From: JAKAWM01 sp049966695 | GTDB taxonomy: Bacteria; Actinomycetota; Acidimicrobiia; Acidimicrobiales; Palsa-688 | Direction of reading: 5' to 3' | Assembly: GCA_049966695.1 (NCBI GenBank) | Contig: JBMFUG010000090.1 | Coordinates: forward strand, 1 to 8,969 | Length of the DNA: 8,969 nucleotides | Shown: in pieces, positions 6,743 through 8,969 of the stretch | How the letters are laid out: every line of letters begins with the position of its first letter | Position numbering within the stretch: position 1 is the first letter of the stretch | Program-made: the position numbers and the translations under genes | Notes under the pieces: generated by a model | Database searches by the model: none | What the model saw: the letters and a program-made list of their open reading frames with translations, nothing else | Told to the model about the DNA's origin: nothing

Positions 6743-6757
6743 TGCGCCCAAGTTGCT

Positions 6758-6765
6758 GGAGGAGG
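6758..6765 (+). promoter_or_regulatory. Strong ribosome binding site of the SRPBCC-like gene
   Basis: GGAGGAGG with a 9-nt spacer to GTG 6775 decides this start against the earlier ATG at 6742, which would lie upstream of the site. It contrasts with the leader-free starts of the aldo/keto reductase, desulfurase, ligA and gatC. Confidence 0.8.
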
Positions 6766-6774
6766 CAGAGAGCA

Positions 6775-7257
6775 GTGTTCGTGCAGGACTCCATCATCGT
6801 TAGCCGACCTGTTGACGAGATCGTGGTCGCGCTGACCGAAGGGGTGCACCTGGGCCGGGCCGCTAGGGGCGCAGGCGAAGCACTTAGTGACATCCGGGTC
6901 AAGGTGGGGCCCCAGGGCTGGCCTATGCTCTTGGCGAAAACTGTCGAGATAACGACCGGGCCAGTACGTCAGCACGACCGCACGATGTTGGTGGCGTTTT
7001 CGTGGCGTGCCACCGGTCCCGGCTCGCTTTTCCCGTCTCTCGACGCTGACATAGAGGTCAGCCCCATTAGCCCGGGGCAGAGCCAAGTGGCGTTGCGGGG
7101 GCGCTATGAGCCTCCTGGAGGCGCTCCAGGCAAAGTGGCTGACCGGCTAGTCCTGCACAGGCTTGCCGACGCCACCATTAGGGCCTTCCTTTCCCAGCTG
7201 GCCCTCCAGCTGGAAAGAGCCAACGCCAGCCAGGAACCTTCCGGCCGGCCCGCGTGA
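6775..7257 (+). CDS. SRPBCC-like (START/Bet v 1 fold) protein, function unknown
   Basis: The 160-residue product begins with GTG and reads MFVQDSIIVSRPVDEIVVAL. An N-terminal strand ending in a short helix of this kind opens many SRPBCC-fold proteins, where a hydrophobic cavity binds lipids or other small ligands. Strands such as RTMLVAFSWRATGPG and LDADIEVSPISPGQSQVALR follow at about 73-110, and a long helix such as LVLHRLADATIRAFLSQLAL (about 127-146) closes the fold as in the family. There is no signal peptide, no membrane segment and no catalytic motif. The assignment rests on this pattern rather than on any invariant residue. The gene follows ligA after a structured gap and converges on the S4-domain gene. 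An SRPBCC-like gene near ligA is familiar from other Actinomycetota, but its role there is also not established as far as I know. Confidence 0.65.
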   Translation: MFVQDSIIVSRPVDEIVVALTEGVHLGRAARGAGEALSDIRVKVGPQGWPMLLAKTVEITTGPVRQHDRTMLVAFSWRATGPGSLFPSLDADIEVSPISPGQSQVALRGRYEPPGGAPGKVADRLVLHRLADATIRAFLSQLALQLERANASQEPSGRPA

Positions 7258-7274
7258 GCTGGCTCCGACCCCGG

Positions 7275-7296
7275 CAACAGGCACCTGTTGGTGCTT
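7275..7296. terminator. Inverted repeats between convergent genes, possible bidirectional terminator
   Basis: In the 67-bp gap between two converging genes, CAACAGG-CA-CCTGTTG (7275-7290) overlaps a second, mutually exclusive stem GCACC-TGTT-GGTGC (7281-7294) that can be lengthened to about 7 pairs with one G-U (7279-7296). No T-tract follows on either strand, so termination is suggested mainly by position. Confidence 0.4.
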
Positions 7297-7324
7297 GCAG
7301 GTCCCTTGGGCAAGCGGGCCGGCG

Positions 7325-7717
7325 CTAGCTACGACGGAGCCGGTCGAGCTGTCGGCGATCTCGCTTGCTGGGGCGGCCGGTACCTTTTGGCCGGGTGAAA
7401 ACGACGGCAGTGGCCTCCGAGGGCGGCATGGCGGGGCTGTGGTCTACGAAACAACTTGCGGCTAGCGCAGCGCCTACCCTTTTACTTATGGGGTGGGCCA
7501 CCTCGACCACCCGTTCCCGGTTCTCTACCAGCGCCCGTACGGTGTCCCCCGGGCCCACCGCTGTAGCGGGCTTGGCGCTTGTCCCGTTGACCTTGACATG
7601 GCCGGCCTTGCAGGCCTCGGTGGCAGCGGTGCGCGTCTTGTAGAGCCGCACCGCCCAGAGCCATTTGTCCACCCTGGTTGTGCCCTCGTCTTCCCTGCCG
7701 TCCCAGTCGTCGCTCAC
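7325..7717 (-). CDS. S4-domain RNA-binding protein (Hsp15/HslR-like)
   Basis: The 130-residue protein has an S4 domain from about residue 14 to 65, with RVDKWLWAVRLYKTRTAA, then CKAGHVKVNGTSAKP and VGPGDTVRALVE. This is the layout of Hsp15 and other single-S4 proteins. Escherichia coli Hsp15 binds stalled large ribosomal subunits carrying a nascent chain; whether this protein does the same is inference. The C terminus is strongly basic (RPSKRDRRQLDRLRRS), as expected for RNA binding. The start used here is GTG 7717, 9 nt after the stop of the SCP2 gene, with a weak GGAG at 7733-7730. A later GTG at 7672 would give RVDKWLWAV at the very N terminus and is an equally fair start. The two minus-strand genes are likely one operon. 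Confidence 0.85.
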   Translation of the reverse strand: MSDDWDGREDEGTTRVDKWLWAVRLYKTRTAATEACKAGHVKVNGTSAKPATAVGPGDTVRALVENRERVVEVAHPISKRVGAALAASCFVDHSPAMPPSEATAVVFTRPKGTGRPSKRDRRQLDRLRRS

Positions 7718-7726
7718 CCGCGGGAC

Positions 7727-8224
7727 CTACTCCGTTATCTCCGCGAGGCGCTGGGCGAGGGCCAGGGCCCCGAGCGGTGGGTGGCCAGCGGCTGGCTGGT
7801 TCGTCCCTGGGCCGTCCTTGTCCGGTGGCTGGGCAAATGGCCCGTTGGCGAAGGCGCTGGGCCACATGCCGCTGCCTGGGTCGAGGAGCTTGGACAGGTC
7901 GCCGTCCACTTTTATCTGGCCAGCCAAAAAAGCCTGGAGCACTGCCTGCACGTTGCCCGAGACGAACAGCGCTTTTGCCGTACCGTAGCTCATGGAGACC
8001 GTGACGTCTGGGCTGTCGACGTGCCCGGTGCCTATGTCGAAATGCCCGCTGGAGGTGTCGATGTAGGCGTTGATCGGCTCGGGGCCGAACGGTGCCGACG
8101 TGATCACGAGGTTGAGGCGCACTGGCGTCGGTGCGCTTATACCCGACCCGGAGCGCTCGGCCTCGGCATGAAGGCGGCGCGCTTCTGCAACCCAGGCGTC
8201 GCTTAAAAAGGTGTACTTAGCCGT
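7727..8224 (-). CDS. SCP2 sterol-carrier-domain protein with an apparent ACG start
   Basis: The frame encodes an SCP2-fold protein, a small domain with a hydrophobic tunnel for lipids. Characteristic stretches are TSSGHFDIGTGHVDSPDVTV, SYGTAKALFVSGNVQAVLQA and FLAGQIKVDGDLSKLL. GTG 8122 is the only conventional start, but it would drop a well-formed N terminus (TFLSDAWVAEARRLHAEAE) that SCP2 relatives normally keep. In-frame codons from the TAG at 8245-8243 down to 8123 include no ATG, GTG, TTG or CTG. The ACG at 8224-8222 would give (M)AKYTFLSDAWVAEA, a natural N terminus, and it stands 7 nt after the hexamer TACCGT. From there the product is 165 residues, with a Pro/Gly-rich C-terminal stretch after the SCP2 core. 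ACG initiation, a recently lost ATG and a base-call error are all possible. It shares a likely operon with the S4 gene and diverges from gatC. Confidence 0.75.
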   Translation of the reverse strand, partial: TAKYTFLSDAWVAEARRLHAEAERSGSGISAPTPVRLNLVITSAPFGPEPINAYIDTSSGHFDIGTGHVDSPDVTVSMSYGTAKALFVSGNVQAVLQAFLAGQIKVDGDLSKLLDPGSGMWPSAFANGPFAQPPDKDGPGTNQPAAGHPPLGALALAQRLAEITE

Positions 8225-8231
8225 GCCAGTA

Positions 8232-8237
8232 ACGGTA
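8232..8237 (-). promoter_or_regulatory. Candidate -10 box (TACCGT) for the SCP2-S4 operon
   Basis: On the minus strand TACCGT (8237-8232) fits TANNNT and is followed by 7 nt and then the proposed ACG start at 8224, the same geometry as the other leaderless genes here. It is 6 bp from the plus-strand -10 of gatC. No convincing -35 is seen. Confidence 0.45.
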
Positions 8238-8243
8238 GCGCTC

Positions 8244-8249
8244 TACGAT
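8244..8249 (+). promoter_or_regulatory. Candidate -10 box (TACGAT) for a leaderless gatCA mRNA
   Basis: TACGAT is followed by 6 nt and then GTG 8256, the start that best fits GatC. There is no Shine-Dalgarno. With the minus-strand TACCGT at 8237-8232 it forms a back-to-back promoter pair centred on GTAG-CGCT-CTAC (8235-8246). Confidence 0.5.
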
Positions 8250-8255
8250 GGCCCA

Positions 8256-8573
8256 GTGGCCCAACCAAACCCAGCCGGCTCGATCTCGCCGGCCGAAGTC
8301 GCACATGTCGCGCGTCTCGCGCGTCTAGCTCTGAGCGAGGAAGAGCTGGGTCGCTACACGGCGCAGCTAGCCGCCGTGATCGAGCACGCCGCTGACATTG
8401 CCTCGCTTGACATTGAAGGGGTGCCCCCAACGGCTCACCCCTTACCTTTGGAGGACGTGTTCCGGGAGGACGAGCCCAGGCCCAGCTTGGACAGGGACGA
8501 GGTGCTCGCTCAGGCGCCAGACGTCGAAGGCGCCTTTTTCCGCATCCCAAGGATCATGGGGGAAGTGCCGTGA
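8256..8573 (+). CDS. gatC: Asp/Glu-tRNA amidotransferase subunit C
   Basis: GatC is the small subunit that wraps around GatA and steadies the GatCAB complex, which amidates Glu-tRNAGln and Asp-tRNAAsn in organisms lacking the direct synthetases. The 105-residue product has the family signature SPAEVAHVARLARLALSEEE at about 11-30, then PTAHPLPLEDVFREDEP and, at the end, FFRIPRIMGEVP. GTG 8256 was chosen because it fits the usual short N terminus and lies 6 nt after TACGAT; the longer reading from GTG 8211 would add 15 residues and overlap the proposed SCP2 start. The gene overlaps gatA by 4 nt (GTGA), typical of coupled translation. Confidence 0.93.
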   Translation: MAQPNPAGSISPAEVAHVARLARLALSEEELGRYTAQLAAVIEHAADIASLDIEGVPPTAHPLPLEDVFREDEPRPSLDRDEVLAQAPDVEGAFFRIPRIMGEVP

Positions 8574-8969
8574 GGTTGTCGCTGGCTATCGACATTGCGA
8601 CAAAGGTGCGCAAGGGCCAGCTCTCAGCTTCGGCGGTCCTTGAGGCTTACCTGGCCCGCATCAGTGAGCGCGAACCGCTCGTGCACGCTTTCAGTTTGCT
8701 GACCGAAGACGTCGCCAGGGCACAGGCTACCGAGGTCGACCGCAAGGTCGCAGCAGGTGAGGACCCGGGACCGCTGGCGGGGGTCCCGGTCGCACTGAAG
8801 GACCTCCTGTGCACCAAGGGGGTCCCGACGACGTGCTGTTCACGCATCCTGGCCGGTTGGCGGCCCCCCTATGACGCCACCGTCGTCCGCCGGCTTGCTG
8901 AAGCCGGTGCTGTGATGGTCGGCAAGACCAACATGGACGAGTTCGCCATGGGATCTTCAACCGAGCACT
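8570..8969 (+). CDS. gatA: Asp/Glu-tRNA amidotransferase subunit A, N-terminal part (cut by window edge)
   Basis: GatA is the amidase subunit that releases ammonia from glutamine for the transamidation carried out with GatB. The 133 residues present start with GTG 8570, overlapping the gatC stop as GTGA, with GGGGGAAG 4 nt upstream. PLAGVPVALKDLLCTKGVPT contains Lys77, the catalytic-triad lysine of the amidase signature family. The window ends in KTNMDEFAMGSSTEH, just inside the conserved segment that carries the cis-serine; the nucleophilic serine lies beyond the edge. The sequence is intact as far as it goes, and gatB would be expected downstream. Confidence 0.96.
   Translation, partial: MRLSLAIDIATKVRKGQLSASAVLEAYLARISEREPLVHAFSLLTEDVARAQATEVDRKVAAGEDPGPLAGVPVALKDLLCTKGVPTTCCSRILAGWRPPYDATVVRRLAEAGAVMVGKTNMDEFAMGSSTEH

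Larger units (their letters stand above)
6580..6774. other. Repeat-rich intergenic region between ligA and the SRPBCC-like gene
   Basis: No convincing gene lies in these 195 bases. In order they hold a 38-bp imperfect tandem repeat (6581-6656), an overlapping hairpin TTGGC-AGG-GCCAA (6648-6660), the palindrome AACCGGTT (6690-6697), the palindrome ACGGGTACCCGT (6715-6726), the inverted repeat TGTGCC-AGCC-GGCACA (6727-6742) and a strong ribosome binding site. No poly-T tract follows any hairpin, so none is a standard intrinsic terminator. The region probably ends the ligA transcript and controls the next gene. Confidence 0.7.

Noticed and set aside
7493..8206. 237-codon open frame on the plus strand
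   Set aside because: It lies opposite the S4 and SCP2 genes, whose minus-strand products carry recognisable domains, and its own translation matches no family pattern I know.

Overview
The window reads as high-GC, densely packed actinobacterial DNA. The gene set cysteine desulfurase, mnmA, ligA, gatC, gatA in one orientation matches a neighbourhood known from Actinomycetota. The MnmA and GatC sequences resemble those of deep-branching Actinomycetota such as Acidimicrobiia. That class assignment is inferred by eye from family knowledge, not from a search.

Layout. Bases 1-216 (minus) hold the N-terminal 72 residues of a transposase that runs off the left edge. A 212-bp spacer follows, containing a perfect 20-bp palindrome. 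An aldo/keto reductase (429-1415, plus) and a six-helix VC0807-like membrane protein (1399-2109, minus) converge with a 17-bp overlap of their 3' ends. From 2229 the conserved block runs rightward: cysteine desulfurase, mnmA (1-nt overlap) and ligA. A 195-bp gap with a 38-bp tandem repeat and several inverted repeats separates ligA from an SRPBCC-like protein (6775-7257). Two minus-strand genes follow, an SCP2-domain protein (8224 down to 7727) and an S4 RNA-binding protein (7717-7325). GatC (8256-8573) and the start of gatA (8570 to the right edge) diverge from them.

Function. Much of the block serves tRNA and genome maintenance. The desulfurase supplies persulfide sulfur to MnmA, which makes s2U34 in tRNAs for Glu, Gln and Lys. 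GatCAB converts Glu-tRNAGln (and Asp-tRNAAsn) to the amide form. LigA seals nicks. The aldo/keto reductase, VC0807-like, SRPBCC and SCP2 proteins have no specific function that can be read from sequence.

Most notable signals. Several genes have a TANNNT -10 hexamer 6 or 7 nt before the start codon and no Shine-Dalgarno, as expected for leaderless mRNAs. By this rule and by homology, the SCP2 gene has no ATG, GTG, TTG or CTG where its conserved N terminus begins. The codon in the right place is ACG, preceded by a correctly spaced -10. Its promoter and that of gatC lie back to back within 31 bp. The ligA-SRPBCC gap carries the most unexplained repeat structure. I saw no tRNA, rRNA, CRISPR array or prophage, and no obviously new multi-gene system.
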